From positions 39,027 to 103,026 of IMG/VR virus record IMGVR_UViG_3300033150_001736: DNA of 64,000 nt. One strand, given 5' to 3'. This document shows, one piece after another, positions 42,748 through 51,206 of the stretch. Source of the stretch: a virus. A program made the position numbers and the translations under genes. The stretch's first letter is position 1. Every line of letters starts with the position of its first letter. The notes under the pieces were generated by a model. The model saw only the letters and a list, made by a program, of their open reading frames with translations. It was not told the DNA's origin and did no database searches.

Positions 42748-43427
42748 GAATTGAAATGAAGGAAGATACTTTTAAAAAATGGTTTAACTCTATTATATCT
42801 TTTACCTCCAACTCTTGTGTTCATTGGGAATCTCAGAATGTTTTTTTATGCTTTGATAAAAATCGTATGGAAGGGTTGTTATATGATTGTGATGATGGAT
42901 TTTCTTCTTTAGGGTACACAGACAATTTAGGTTATAAGGTTAATTTGGGTTCTTTGATGAAAATATGTGGTTTTATAGATATTATATCAGCTAGAAAAAA
43001 AGTCTTTGATGATTTTATAGAGTTTAGAAAAGATAAAAGAAAAGCTCATATATGTGTGGAAGAAGTAAGAGAAATTCAACTTCCTGTTTGGGAGGTGGGA
43101 GAAAGTGTGGAAATTCCATCAGGTTTGACTTTTGATTGGGGCAGGGCTAATTACTATTTTGTTAATGGTGTTTTGTATAGTACAAAAGAAAGTAGATACT
43201 CATTTGCTTCTGTTGTTCTGAAAGAAGATATGAAAGATATCTATATTGAAATTCCTTATTGTTTTATTCATGTGATTAGTAATATGAATTTTTCTAGATT
43301 TGTGGTAGGAGATACTACTCTTTTTATGTCTGATAATGACTTGGAAATAACTGTTTTTTATAATAATAAAAATAAAATTGAAAATATGAAAGATGATATA
43401 TTGATAAAGGAATTAGGATTATCTTAA
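42744..43427 (+). CDS. Possible sliding clamp (processivity factor)
   Basis: This 227-aa protein starts at GTG overlapping the previous stop (ATG at 42756 is an alternative). Composition and strand pattern suggest two similar beta-alpha-beta halves: helix FKKWFNSII, strands VHWESQNVFLCFDK, and later IYIEIPYCFIHVISNM with SRFVVGDTTLFMSDNDL. Length equals the T4 gp45 clamp and it lies just upstream of the polymerase gene. No clamp motif is certain, so this is a structural guess. Confidence 0.4.
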   Translation: MRIEMKEDTFKKWFNSIISFTSNSCVHWESQNVFLCFDKNRMEGLLYDCDDGFSSLGYTDNLGYKVNLGSLMKICGFIDIISARKKVFDDFIEFRKDKRKAHICVEEVREIQLPVWEVGESVEIPSGLTFDWGRANYYFVNGVLYSTKESRYSFASVVLKEDMKDIYIEIPYCFIHVISNMNFSRFVVGDTTLFMSDNDLEITVFYNNKNKIENMKDDILIKELGLS

Positions 43428-43447
43428 TCGAGGGAAGATTTAGAAAT

Positions 43448-43531
43448 GCCCGGATGATGGAATAGGTAGACATGAGAGACTTAAAATCTCTTGGGAGTTA
43501 TCCCGTCCCGGTTCAATTCCGGGTCCGGGCA
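43448..43531 (+). tRNA. tRNA-Leu (anticodon UAA)
   Basis: An 84-nt class II tRNA: acceptor GCCCGGA/TCCGGGC, anticodon arm AGAGA-CTTAAAA-TCTCT with TAA at 43482-43484, a long variable arm (GGGAGTTATCCC), and T arm CCCGG-TTCAATT-CCGGG; discriminator A. CCA is not encoded. It reads UUA, common in this genome. Confidence 0.95.
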
Positions 43532-43561
43532 CTTAAAAGAAAAAAAGGGGTTGTAATAGTT

Positions 43562-43633
43562 GCTCGGTTAGACTAGTGGTTAGGTCACGAGATTTTCAAT
43601 CTCGTAGCAGGAGTTCGATTCTCCTACCGAGCA
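43562..43633 (+). tRNA. tRNA-Glu (anticodon UUC)
   Basis: A 72-nt tRNA: acceptor GCTCGGT/ACCGAGC, anticodon arm CGAGA-TTTTCAA-TCTCG with TTC at 43595-43597, T arm AGGAG-TTCGATT-CTCCT, discriminator A at 43633. CCA is not encoded. It reads GAA, one of the most used codons here. It lies 30 bases after tRNA-Leu and 30 bases before the polymerase gene. Confidence 0.95.
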
Positions 43634-43663
43634 TAAATCTTAAAAATGTAATTCTTAAATAAT

Positions 43664-45625
43664 ATGATAAAATTAAATAAAGGAGTAAAATTTTATTTAA
43701 TGTTAAAGCATTATGATGAAGAGTGGAACACGAATTTCATTGTCTCTGAAAATGAAGTTGAGACTCTTGAAGTTATAGACTGTGTTTATAAAGATATAGA
43801 GAAGAGTAAAGTTGTAGCTTTTGATTTTGAAACATCAAAAATTGCAGGGGATGATGATGAAGATGTGAATCCTTTTGTAGATTCTTTGTATTCGGTTTCT
43901 TTTTGTGCTAATACGGATTATACTTATGCTTTTAGATTACAAGATGAGAGTAATTGGATATATTCAGATAAAACTGTGAAAAAGATTGAGAAATTATTTT
44001 CTGATTTGTTTGATGAGCAGATAATAAAGATTCTTCATAATGCTAAGTTTGATTTAAAGATGGTATGGAGGATTTTAGGAAGATATCCTAATCCTTTCAA
44101 TACTTCATTTGAGGATACTATGATTTTGTGTTATCTTCTTGATGAAAACAGAACACAAAAGTTGAAGTTTGCTTCTGATAGATATTTAGACATGGATACT
44201 CAGAAATATGAACGAGAACTTAATAGTGTTGGTAAAAAAGGAAAGATAGAGAGTGTTGGTTGGTTTATATCCAGCAGGTACAACTGTGCTGATTCATATA
44301 TCACAAGGAAATTATGGTTTGTACTTAGAGATTTAGCAAATAAAGAAGGAGTGTTGGAGCTTTATGAGAAATTGTATTTAGGTTTTATTCTTGTTCTGCT
44401 TGAAGCTGAAATTACAGGCTTTAAAATAGATATGGATTATATAAAAAGAAAAAGCAGAGAATATAAAGAATATTTAAAAGATATAGAAAAATTTCTACAA
44501 GATTTTACTAATAATCCTGAGTTTAATCCGAGAAGTCATCTTCAAGTGAGGAAAGTTCTGAAAGACTTGGGTTTAGATAAGAGTATACAAAAGAGAACAA
44601 AGAAGTCTAAAGAGATATCAACTGATAAAGAAGTAATGGAATCTCTTATAAAGGTTGATGATACAGGTTTTGTTGAGAAAATGGTGGAGTATGGAAGAAA
44701 AGAAAAAGAAAGAACTTTTTTTGATGGTTTTATTGATAGAGCTGTGGAAATTGATAATGAATGTATTTTAAGAACAAAGCTTCTTCCAAACGGTACCAGA
44801 ACTGGAAGGTTAAGTTCACGAGACCCAAATTTCCAAAATTTGATAAGGGGGAAATTGTTAAAAGATGCTTTTCTCTCAAGATTTTATAAGAAACTTGTGA
44901 TAGCAGATTTTTCTCAAATAGAGTTACGGGTTGTGGCTTTTAATTCTGGTGATGAAATTATGTTGGAAGTGTATGAAAAGGGAGGAGATATTCATTCTAG
45001 AACTGCAAAGATAGTTTTTGGTTTGAGTTGTGATGAATCTGAAGTTAAAGAAAAATATCCTAAAGAGAGAAAAGATGGGAAGGAGGTGAACTTTGGGGTT
45101 CTTTATGGTTTGACAGCTATGTCCTTAGCTAAGAAGATAGATAGGTCTGAGGATGAGGCTCAATCTTTTATTAATGCTTATTTTGAAGAATTTACAAGAG
45201 TAAGAGATCATATAAGAGAAGTTTATGAGTTTGTGATTGAAAATGAGTATGTGGTCAATATCTTTGGAAGGAGAAGGAGATTTCCAGGTCTTAATCGGAT
45301 GTATATGCTTTATGGTTCGGATCATGAAGCGGTTGCGTCAAAGTTAAGAGAAGCTTTCAATTTCACTATTCAGAGTGTGGCAGTTGATATCTGTGATCTT
45401 TCCATAGTTAAAATTAAAAGAGCGGCTTTGGATGCTGGAATAGATGCAACTTTTTTAATGCAGGTGCATGATGAAATGATTTGGGAAGTTGAAGAATTGA
45501 AAATTAGGGAGTTTTGTAATATAGTAAGAGAGCAGTCAGAAAAGGTTGTGGATGGATTGAAAACTCCTATAGATATAGAAGTGTGTGAGAAGTGGGGAGA
45601 TGTTTATGATAGAGAGAGGGTGTAA
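43664..45625 (+). CDS. Family A DNA polymerase with 3'-5' exonuclease
   Basis: This gene encodes 653 aa. The start is uncertain: ATG 43664 lacks a ribosome site, while ATG 43700 has AAAGGAG 14 bases upstream. Exonuclease motifs are AFDFETS, HNAKFDLKMVW and YNCADSY (YxxxD). Polymerase motif A is VIADFSQIELR near residue 414, motif B is RKDGKEVNFGVLYGLT, and motif C is QVHDEM near 599. There is no 5'-3' exonuclease domain; that function is encoded separately in the FEN/UDG fusion. This is the replicative enzyme. Confidence 0.95.
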   Translation: MIKLNKGVKFYLMLKHYDEEWNTNFIVSENEVETLEVIDCVYKDIEKSKVVAFDFETSKIAGDDDEDVNPFVDSLYSVSFCANTDYTYAFRLQDESNWIYSDKTVKKIEKLFSDLFDEQIIKILHNAKFDLKMVWRILGRYPNPFNTSFEDTMILCYLLDENRTQKLKFASDRYLDMDTQKYERELNSVGKKGKIESVGWFISSRYNCADSYITRKLWFVLRDLANKEGVLELYEKLYLGFILVLLEAEITGFKIDMDYIKRKSREYKEYLKDIEKFLQDFTNNPEFNPRSHLQVRKVLKDLGLDKSIQKRTKKSKEISTDKEVMESLIKVDDTGFVEKMVEYGRKEKERTFFDGFIDRAVEIDNECILRTKLLPNGTRTGRLSSRDPNFQNLIRGKLLKDAFLSRFYKKLVIADFSQIELRVVAFNSGDEIMLEVYEKGGDIHSRTAKIVFGLSCDESEVKEKYPKERKDGKEVNFGVLYGLTAMSLAKKIDRSEDEAQSFINAYFEEFTRVRDHIREVYEFVIENEYVVNIFGRRRRFPGLNRMYMLYGSDHEAVASKLREAFNFTIQSVAVDICDLSIVKIKRAALDAGIDATFLMQVHDEMIWEVEELKIREFCNIVREQSEKVVDGLKTPIDIEVCEKWGDVYDRERV

Positions 45626-45711
45626 AAATTAAAGTATCTCTAAATTGTATTGTGAGTAGAAATGGTGTAAATCTAAACTATGAAATCAAACTTTAAAAAG
45701 GAGGAAAAGTT

Positions 45712-46539
45712 ATGGATGAAAGAATGAAGAAAAGGAAAGAAAAATTGGAAAAAGAAAGTGAGATTGTGGAATCATCCTCAAACATGATAGGTAAATCTTC
45801 TCTTTACAGGATGCTCCCAAATAAAGAAGGTTCTGTTTTTGATAATAGAATTATAATTTTATTGTGGAGACCTGGTGTTGTTTGTCCTGAGTTATTTTCT
45901 GATTATTATAGTGAGGATGATTGGGATTTCAAAGCGGCTGTAGTAGGACATTATATCGTAATCCCAAATCAAATGGGAGGTAAAGATACATACTTTGTGG
46001 TGTGTAAACCAGGGATGGCTGATTATTATTCTAAGTTTTTGGGTAAGGAAATCGAAAAAGGTGAGTGTGATTTTTGTGCTGAAAATGAAAAGCGTGTTAC
46101 TAGATATTTATTTCAAGTTTTTGACTATCAAAAACTGATAGGAGAAAGAGAACTTGATGAAGGTGAGGATAGACCTTATGTTCAAATTTTGATTGGACCT
46201 ACAGCAATTTATAATGGTCTTTGGTCAAAGTTCAAAGTTGATGTTGAGTTTTGGGATAAAAGGATAACCAGAATAACTAAGGATACGAAAAAAGGAGTTA
46301 GGTATTCTGATTATACAGTTGAGGTGGAGGGTACAGAACCGGAGGAACTGAGTGATGAAATTTTATCATATCTCCAGGATGAATCTAATCATATTAATCC
46401 AGTTAAGGAAGAACTGATAAAGATGAGTATGGATGATGTTAACAAAGCATCTGAAGCAAGAAAAGAAAGAAGAGGATTGAAAGGTGGAGAATCAACAAGT
46501 AATAGTAAAAATTCAACAAAGAAAAAAATAAATTGGTAA
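45712..46539 (+). CDS. Candidate single-stranded DNA-binding protein (gp32-like)
   Basis: This gene encodes 275 aa with AAAGGAGG. It has a basic N-terminus, a core with aromatic strands (VVGHYIVIPNQMGGKDTYFVV) and a Cys-x31-Cys-x2-Cys arrangement (VCPELF upstream, then GECDFCAENEKRVTRYLF) that recalls zinc-stabilised gp32-type proteins. The C-terminal 50 residues are charged and flexible. Its place between polymerase and RecA fits. No direct gp32 signature was confirmed. Confidence 0.55.
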   Translation: MDERMKKRKEKLEKESEIVESSSNMIGKSSLYRMLPNKEGSVFDNRIIILLWRPGVVCPELFSDYYSEDDWDFKAAVVGHYIVIPNQMGGKDTYFVVCKPGMADYYSKFLGKEIEKGECDFCAENEKRVTRYLFQVFDYQKLIGERELDEGEDRPYVQILIGPTAIYNGLWSKFKVDVEFWDKRITRITKDTKKGVRYSDYTVEVEGTEPEELSDEILSYLQDESNHINPVKEELIKMSMDDVNKASEARKERRGLKGGESTSNSKNSTKKKINW

Positions 46540-46588
46540 AGTGATTCTAGAGACTCTTGAAGTCCATAATTAAAATATGGAGGATGCA

Positions 46589-47497
46589 ATGAGCATAAAG
46601 ACTGCTATAGATTTGCCTGATACCAGAAAGTTTTCAACTGGATTAAAAAGTCTTGATGAAATAACTAGCGGTGGTTTAGTGATAGGTTCAATAGTTGAAG
46701 TTTTTGGAGAAGAAAGTGATGGTAAGACTACTTTAGGATTACAACTTTTGTCTAAAGCTCAAAAGGATGGGCTTCACTCTTTTTATTTAGATGCTGAACA
46801 TTCTACAACTAAGGAATACTTGAAAAATTTTCTTGATTTATCCAAATTAAAATACGCTCGTCCAGCTTCAGGAGAGGAAGCTTATGATAAGTTAAGGGAG
46901 TTTTTTGATGAATATGGTCAGGAGGATAGTCTAATCTTTGTAGATTCTGTTCCCGCTCTTATCCCGGAAAATCAAGTAGATACAGGACAAGCTAACTTTG
47001 GTCCTGTAGCTCTGCTGATGTCTATGAACTTACCTTCTATTTTAAGAAAGTATCAAAACTCTATAGTTGTCTTTTCTAATCAGACAAGAGATAGGATTAC
47101 TAAGTTTGGGAGTGGGGGAAAGAAAACTTCGGGAGGTAATTCTTTAAAATTTTATGCTGGTCATAGATTGGAGTTGAAAACTATAAAAATGATAATGGAT
47201 AAAAATAAGAATCTTCTTGGTAAAAAGATAAGAATTGAAGTAGTTAAAAATAAGTTTGGTGTTCCATTTGGAGTTACTACTTTAGATATGATGTTTGGAA
47301 AAGGTTACTGTCCTTATTCTGATCTTGTTGAATTTGCTATATCTAAAGAAATAGTTACAATTTCAGGAGCATGGGTTAAGTTTAAGGAGATATCATATCA
47401 GGGAAAGGAGGCTTTTGTTGATGAATTGAGGAATAATGAAGATTTATTTGGGGAATTAATGGATTTATGTGATATTGTAGAAAAGAATAGACTTTGA
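46589..47497 (+). CDS. recA: RecA-family recombinase
   Basis: This gene encodes 302 aa from ATG 46589, with GGAGG six bases upstream. Walker A is GEESDGKTT, the catalytic Glu lies in YLDAEHSTTKEYL, and Walker B is LIFVDSVPAL. Loop regions PVALLMSMNLPSIL and VVFSNQTRD follow the RecA order. It is shorter than bacterial RecA, lacking most of the C-terminal domain, like phage UvsX/RecA versions. It would drive strand invasion for recombination-dependent replication. Confidence 0.9.
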   Translation: MSIKTAIDLPDTRKFSTGLKSLDEITSGGLVIGSIVEVFGEESDGKTTLGLQLLSKAQKDGLHSFYLDAEHSTTKEYLKNFLDLSKLKYARPASGEEAYDKLREFFDEYGQEDSLIFVDSVPALIPENQVDTGQANFGPVALLMSMNLPSILRKYQNSIVVFSNQTRDRITKFGSGGKKTSGGNSLKFYAGHRLELKTIKMIMDKNKNLLGKKIRIEVVKNKFGVPFGVTTLDMMFGKGYCPYSDLVEFAISKEIVTISGAWVKFKEISYQGKEAFVDELRNNEDLFGELMDLCDIVEKNRL

Positions 47498-47519
47498 AAT
47501 TAAGCTAGAGGAGGGAGAA

Positions 47520-48251
47520 ATGAAAAAAATTGAAAAACTATTGTTTATTAAAGAAGTTGATGGAGATAATATCAAAGTCAAAGAGGCGGAATGGGGTAGA
47601 TCGGTTGCAGAATCAGATATTCCGAGTTGTTTTAGTTACATTGATGATCGTGATCCAGAATGTGTGGCTTGTATTATAAGAGTCTCTTGTGGTCTATGGA
47701 AAGAAAAGAATGAAGCGGAAAAAAGAGAGATTTTTGATGAGAAAAGAGAAGAACAAGAATTGAAAGAACAAAAAGGAGAGTTAGAAATGGAAGATAAGCT
47801 TGAAAATAGTACAGTAAAGGATCAAGAGGAAGAAGTCTCAGAGACAGGTGTAACTACAGAATCTTCAGTTATACTAGAGGAAGGGTTAGAGAAAAATTTG
47901 GATCAAAAGGAGATAACACAAATGGAAATTGAAAAGTCCGATGTTAAAGAGGAAACTAAGAAAGATGATTCATCTGAGTCAGATCATAGAAATGTTAAGA
48001 GAATGCCTAAAGGTTACATACAGCAAAAGGTTACTGAGATGTTGAAACGTGGTACTACCAGAGCAGAGATTAAGGCTTTTACTGATGAGTTGGGGTATGG
48101 TGAGTCTGGTGCAATGTTGGTGGTGAGGACAGCGAAGAAGCAGGGAAAACTAGGCGAAGATGTGGAGAAAGGAGTAAAACTTAAAGATCGAAAGATTTAT
48201 CTTATTGATAGTGAAAACAGCTCTGGTTTTGAATCCAAGGAAAGTGAGTAG
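47520..48251 (+). CDS. Charged protein with cysteine cluster and C-terminal HTH-like domain
   Basis: This gene encodes 243 aa with GAGGAGGG. Residues 36-62 contain CFSYIDDRDPECVACIIRVSC, a four-cysteine cluster suitable for zinc or iron-sulphur. Residues 70-155 are Glu/Lys-rich and disordered. The C-terminal part (PKGYIQQKVTEMLKRGTTRA, then ELGYGESGAMLVVRTAKKQG) resembles a winged HTH. The gene ends just before a strong terminator. Regulatory or recombination-accessory role is inferred. Confidence 0.55.
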   Translation: MKKIEKLLFIKEVDGDNIKVKEAEWGRSVAESDIPSCFSYIDDRDPECVACIIRVSCGLWKEKNEAEKREIFDEKREEQELKEQKGELEMEDKLENSTVKDQEEEVSETGVTTESSVILEEGLEKNLDQKEITQMEIEKSDVKEETKKDDSSESDHRNVKRMPKGYIQQKVTEMLKRGTTRAEIKAFTDELGYGESGAMLVVRTAKKQGKLGEDVEKGVKLKDRKIYLIDSENSSGFESKESE

Positions 48252-48260
48252 TTAAAGGAT

Positions 48261-48305
48261 AAGGGGGAGGAGATCAACCTAAAATATATCTCCTCTCCCT
48301 TTTTA
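48261..48305 (+). terminator. Strong intrinsic terminator
   Basis: AAGGGGGAGGAGAT (48261-48274) pairs with ATCTCCTCTCCCTT (48288-48301) over 14 positions with one G-T wobble. The loop has 13 bases and the 3' arm runs into TTTTT. It directly follows the stop of the 47520 gene and ends the polymerase-RecA operon. Confidence 0.85.
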
Positions 48306-48358
48306 TAAAGTTTTAAATTTTTCAAACAAAACAATAATATAATTAGAGGGAGATTAAT

Positions 48359-48937
48359 ATGAAGGTTGAAGTAAATGTTTCAAAGGATTCTCTTATTGTT
48401 GATGTGGATGGGATGATATTGGATGTTTATGGTGATTTGAGTAAGGAGATGGTGGAAGATGTTATAAGAAAGAGTGTATGGTTATCTTCTATTTCCTATG
48501 AAGTGAAAAGAAGATTGACAAGGTTTTCAGAGGTTGAAAAAAAGAGCTATATGACTCATTGGAGAGAATGGGCTATAAAGTGGGCTAAAGTTAAAGGTTT
48601 AAAAGACACTCAGGAAAATATTAATGATTGTGTAGCTAAAATATTTGGGGATATTCTGATAAAAGAAAAGATTAGATATCTCTTTGATATTAGAGGAATG
48701 TTGAGAAAGGATACTGATAAATTTGATACATGGGGAGATTTCTTTAATGATGATGATATTTCGGAAGATGTGAAAAGGATGTGTAAAGAAATGTATAAAA
48801 TTGAGTTTGAAAAAAAGATGAATTATGAGAAAGTTATTGAATTAGAAGCAAGGATGGCAACTATAGTTGCTAGTTTAAGAGATGCTTCTGTTGGATATAA
48901 AATGAAAAGTGAACAAGAAAAAAGTATGAGATTTTGA
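48359..48937 (+). CDS. Helical phage protein, unknown
   Basis: This gene encodes 192 aa with AGAGGGAG. N-terminal beta (MKVEVNVSKDSLIVDVDGMIL) then long helices (RRLTRFSEVEKKSYMTHWREW). No family recognised. It is the first gene after the terminator. Confidence 0.6.
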   Translation: MKVEVNVSKDSLIVDVDGMILDVYGDLSKEMVEDVIRKSVWLSSISYEVKRRLTRFSEVEKKSYMTHWREWAIKWAKVKGLKDTQENINDCVAKIFGDILIKEKIRYLFDIRGMLRKDTDKFDTWGDFFNDDDISEDVKRMCKEMYKIEFEKKMNYEKVIELEARMATIVASLRDASVGYKMKSEQEKSMRF

Positions 48938-48943
48938 GAAAGG

Positions 48944-49138
48944 ATGAAGATTATGTCACAGGTACAACAAAAGAAAATAGCATTAGGTGTTGTGGTAGGT
49001 TTTTGTATCTCTGATGTTAGAGAAGATGAAATCAATAATCTTAGTGAGAAAGCAAGAGTGGCAGTAAGAGAAGAGTTGAATTTATGGGATGATGATGTGA
49101 AAGTTTTACAGATTGTAGATGTGTTAGAGACGTCTTAA
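48944..49138 (+). CDS. Small protein, unknown
   Basis: This gene encodes 64 aa (ATG 48944; ATG 48953 also possible, with GAGAAAGGA upstream). Beta-rich start (IALGVVVGFCISDV) then an acidic helix. No family recognised. Confidence 0.5.
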   Translation: MKIMSQVQQKKIALGVVVGFCISDVREDEINNLSEKARVAVREELNLWDDDVKVLQIVDVLETS

Positions 49139-49158
49139 TTTTATAAGGAGGTCAAAAA

Positions 49159-49506
49159 ATGTTTAATAGATTGGAACAGTCTGTATCGGCAGGGGATCAA
49201 TTTGATGGGACTATTGGTAAAGGAAGGTTTGAATGGCCTGGGGATAAAAGTGGTGTTATAATTAAAAGATTGGATTTGGTTATGGGGTCAGAAGATAAGA
49301 ACTGGAATATTTTTATTGTTAGTAATGATGGTGATGATTCTGAATTAGAAGCTGGTTCTGGTACAGTATCAATGGTCTCATTAGTTGGGGAAATTCCTAT
49401 AGCAAGGGACGAAAGAGTGGAAATCAGAACTTCTTCAGCTATATCTGATATGAGAGCTGTGGTAGTGTGGGAAGATAAATCGAGTAATTTAAGAGATAGG
49501 CGATGA
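49159..49506 (+). CDS. Small beta-rich protein, possibly virion-associated
   Basis: This gene encodes 115 aa with AAGGAGG. Beta-dominated with Gly/Asp turns (DQFDGTIGKGRFEWPGDKSG, then VSLVGEIPIARDERVEI), like small phage decoration or fibre-head domains. It overlaps the NusG-like gene by four bases. Function inferred only from composition. Confidence 0.5.
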   Translation: MFNRLEQSVSAGDQFDGTIGKGRFEWPGDKSGVIIKRLDLVMGSEDKNWNIFIVSNDGDDSELEAGSGTVSMVSLVGEIPIARDERVEIRTSSAISDMRAVVVWEDKSSNLRDRR

Positions 49507-50021
49507 AGTGGTATGTAATTAATGTTCGTGTAAGATCAGAAGAAAAAGTTAAGGAAATGATAAATAAAACAGTTAAAAAAGAAAAACTCGAAGATTATAT
49601 TGGAGAAATTTTTGTTCCTATTGTTGAAATTATGGAAAATAAAGATGGTTTAAGGAGAAAGAAAAAAGTGAATTTGACTCCTGGATATGTTTTTCTTGAA
49701 TTAGATATGAATAAAACTGTCCAAAATTTTATAAAAAATGTATCAAAGAATTATGGTTTTTTAAAAAATGGATCAAAACCATTGGAAGTTGATGATATAG
49801 AAATTAAAAGGATGAAGGATACAATGAGAGATAAGAAAGTGGTTGTTAAGTTAGATAATCTTAAAAAAGGAACTAAAGTAAAAATAAAAGAAGGTCCTTT
49901 TATAGGTTTTGATGGTGAGATAACGGGTGTGAAAAATAATAAATGTAAAGTTAATGTCTTAATTTTTGGAAGACTTACTTCTGTGGAGATAAGTTCTGAG
50001 CAATTGGAGGTGATGTTATGA
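49503..50021 (+). CDS. NusG/RfaH-like transcription factor
   Basis: This gene encodes 172 aa. The NGN domain is recognisable: WYVINVRVRSEEKVKEMI, then IGEIFVPIVEI, then LTPGYVFLELDM (PGYVF is the NusG hallmark). A KOW domain follows: GTKVKIKEGPFIGFDGEITGV (about residues 124-146). NusG binds RNA polymerase and suppresses pausing or recruits Rho or ribosomes. A phage paralogue could redirect host polymerase on phage operons, similar to specialised NusG proteins. Coupled by ATGA on both sides. Confidence 0.9.
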   Translation: MKWYVINVRVRSEEKVKEMINKTVKKEKLEDYIGEIFVPIVEIMENKDGLRRKKKVNLTPGYVFLELDMNKTVQNFIKNVSKNYGFLKNGSKPLEVDDIEIKRMKDTMRDKKVVVKLDNLKKGTKVKIKEGPFIGFDGEITGVKNNKCKVNVLIFGRLTSVEISSEQLEVML

Positions 50022-50173
50022 TTGAAGAAAAAGAAATTTACTATCAATGTTCTATTTGTGAAAAAACACTTTTTGTTGGAGAGTCTTGTGATTGTCTAGA
50101 ATATTATTTGAATGAATATAATAGTTTTGTTTTTTCAGAGGCTAATGATGTATCATGTGAGATGGATAGTTGA
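50018..50173 (+). CDS. 51-aa zinc-finger-like protein
   Basis: The ATG at 50018 overlaps the nusG stop (TTATGA). The product begins IYYQCSICEKTLFVGESCDC, a Cys-x2-Cys followed by Cys-x-Cys, then an acidic tail. It overlaps the next membrane protein gene by about 30 bases. Function unknown. Confidence 0.5.
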   Translation: MIEEKEIYYQCSICEKTLFVGESCDCLEYYLNEYNSFVFSEANDVSCEMDS

Positions 50174-50357
50174 GATTATCTTGATATCTTTTTTGTCATT
50201 TTTTGCTGGATATTTTTATTGTTCTCACAGAATTGAAAGAGATGCAAAGCATATTTATAATATTGAAACTTTAATTAAAGGAGATAAGTTAGAGCTTAGA
50301 TGTGAAGATTGTACTAGTTTTGAACCTTTACCTCCTCCTGTGGAAGTAGAAAAATGA
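50145..50357 (+). CDS. Small membrane protein
   Basis: This gene encodes 70 aa from ATG 50145 (AGAGG upstream). One transmembrane helix (IVEIILISFLSFFAGYFYC) near the N-terminus, a charged middle, and a C-terminal Cys-x2-Cys and Pro-rich end (LRCEDCTSFEPLPPPVE). The topology recalls inner-membrane spanins but the soluble part is short. Confidence 0.5.
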   Translation: MMYHVRWIVEIILISFLSFFAGYFYCSHRIERDAKHIYNIETLIKGDKLELRCEDCTSFEPLPPPVEVEK

Positions 50358-50429
50358 ATGATTATGGTAAAGAAAATAAAAGAAATAGATAAACACATAA
50401 ATAGAATGTTCCTGACTACTAAAAAGTGA
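50358..50429 (+). CDS. 23-aa ORF
   Basis: ATG directly follows the previous TGA; the product is basic and helical (KKIKEIDKHINRMFL). Too short to judge beyond its tight placement. Low confidence. Confidence 0.25.
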   Translation: MIMVKKIKEIDKHINRMFLTTKK

Positions 50430-50449
50430 AATGAATAAAACCTATAATA

Positions 50450-50617
50450 GTGCTCACGGGGTTTGAGTGTTTTGAAGTTTGGGGTGTTGTTTGGGATGTG
50501 GTTCAGTTTTTGTGTAATAGTGTTTGTTATGATTTGGTGGATGAGTTGGAGAGTTTTGGGTATTTTGGGAGGGTGTGGAATTGGAGTTTTCGGGATTGGC
50601 TTCAGATAGGGGTTTGA
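50450..50617 (+). CDS. 55-aa Trp-rich ORF at the start of the G+C-richer island
   Basis: Open frame from GTG 50450 to a TGA that overlaps the next ATG (TGATG at 50615-50619). The product starts VLTGFECFEVWGVVWDVV and ends RVWNWSFRDWLQIG. Coupling to the next gene supports translation, but no ATG exists and the ribosome site is poor. Codon use (TGG, GTG, GGG) departs from the phage average. Confidence 0.35.
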   Translation: MLTGFECFEVWGVVWDVVQFLCNSVCYDLVDELESFGYFGRVWNWSFRDWLQIGV

Positions 50618-50913
50618 TGGTGTGTAAGCGTGATTCTTCTCCGCTGACGAAGATGAAATTGCCGAGTGGTCTGGTCCTGGAGAGCGATGTGAACGATTGT
50701 TCCTGGAACGCTGGGGACCTTTGTGAGGTTCAGGAGATATCGGGCCAGTGTACTTTTACACAGGTGGGGGTGTGGTTGTGTAAGGCTTATGTTCCCTTCC
50801 CGTTGGTATGCAGGTCGAGGCTGGAGGCGATTCAATCGAGTTGCCGGCACCATAAGCGTGTTTTCACTTGCCGGGGGAAGCGATGTTGCCTGGATTGCAG
50901 TGAGGTGTTTTGA
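50617..50913 (+). CDS. Cys-rich zinc-binding protein in acquired island
   Basis: This gene encodes 98 aa from ATG 50617 (a GTG at 50575 is less likely). The C-terminus SSCRHHKRVFTCRGKRCCLDC is a compact zinc-ribbon-like cluster. The base composition is visibly more G+C-rich than the phage genes (CTGG, CCGG, GGCC codons). Coupled on both sides by TGATG. Family not recognised. Confidence 0.55.
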   Translation: MVCKRDSSPLTKMKLPSGLVLESDVNDCSWNAGDLCEVQEISGQCTFTQVGVWLCKAYVPFPLVCRSRLEAIQSSCRHHKRVFTCRGKRCCLDCSEVF

Positions 50914-51011
50914 TGGTGAGTGAACATCCTGAAGGTGGTATTATCCCACCTGGGATTGAAGGATTGATTGTGGGTATTTCCCAAGAGCATTTATATGGGG
51001 GAGAAAAATGA
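50913..51011 (+). CDS. 32-aa coupled ORF
   Basis: ATG 50913 overlaps the previous TGA and the TGA at 51009 overlaps the next ATG (ATGA). Product contains EGGIIPPGIEGLIVGIS. The double coupling argues that it is translated. Function unknown. Confidence 0.4.
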   Translation: MVSEHPEGGIIPPGIEGLIVGISQEHLYGGEK

Positions 51012-51205
51012 TCTGGCGTTTTGATCGTGAGGATGACGGGAGTGTCCGGTTGAATTTTGGCAAGCATCAAGGTGAGTGTTTGCAGAATATTCCCGATAGT
51101 TATTTGTGGTGGCTGGAGGAAAACGTTGATGACGACGAGCTTTTGGACGAGGTTCAGGAGGAGTTGAGTTACCGGGAAAATACTGGGATCATAATACGAG
51201 ACTGA
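51008..51205 (+). CDS. DUF3820-like small protein
   Basis: This gene encodes 65 aa. The segment LNFGKHQGECLQNIPDSYLWWLEEN matches the pattern FGKxKGxxLxxIPxxYLxWL of DUF3820-type proteins, which occur in phages and bacteria near exonuclease-like genes. It begins by ATGA coupling to the previous ORF. Function of the family is not established. Confidence 0.65.
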   Translation: MIWRFDREDDGSVRLNFGKHQGECLQNIPDSYLWWLEENVDDDELLDEVQEELSYRENTGIIIRD

Positions 51206-51206
51206 C

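Noticed and set aside
48338-48343. TATAAT before the 48359 gene
   Set aside because: No -35 box at 16-18 bases, and the start of transcription would fall inside or after the ribosome binding site.
1-50000. Genome-wide recoding of TGA as Trp
   Set aside because: Many full-length genes end in TGA overlapping the next ATG (3960, 13240, 15180, 27734, 29874), Trp is abundantly encoded by TGG, and none of the three tRNAs is a suppressor.
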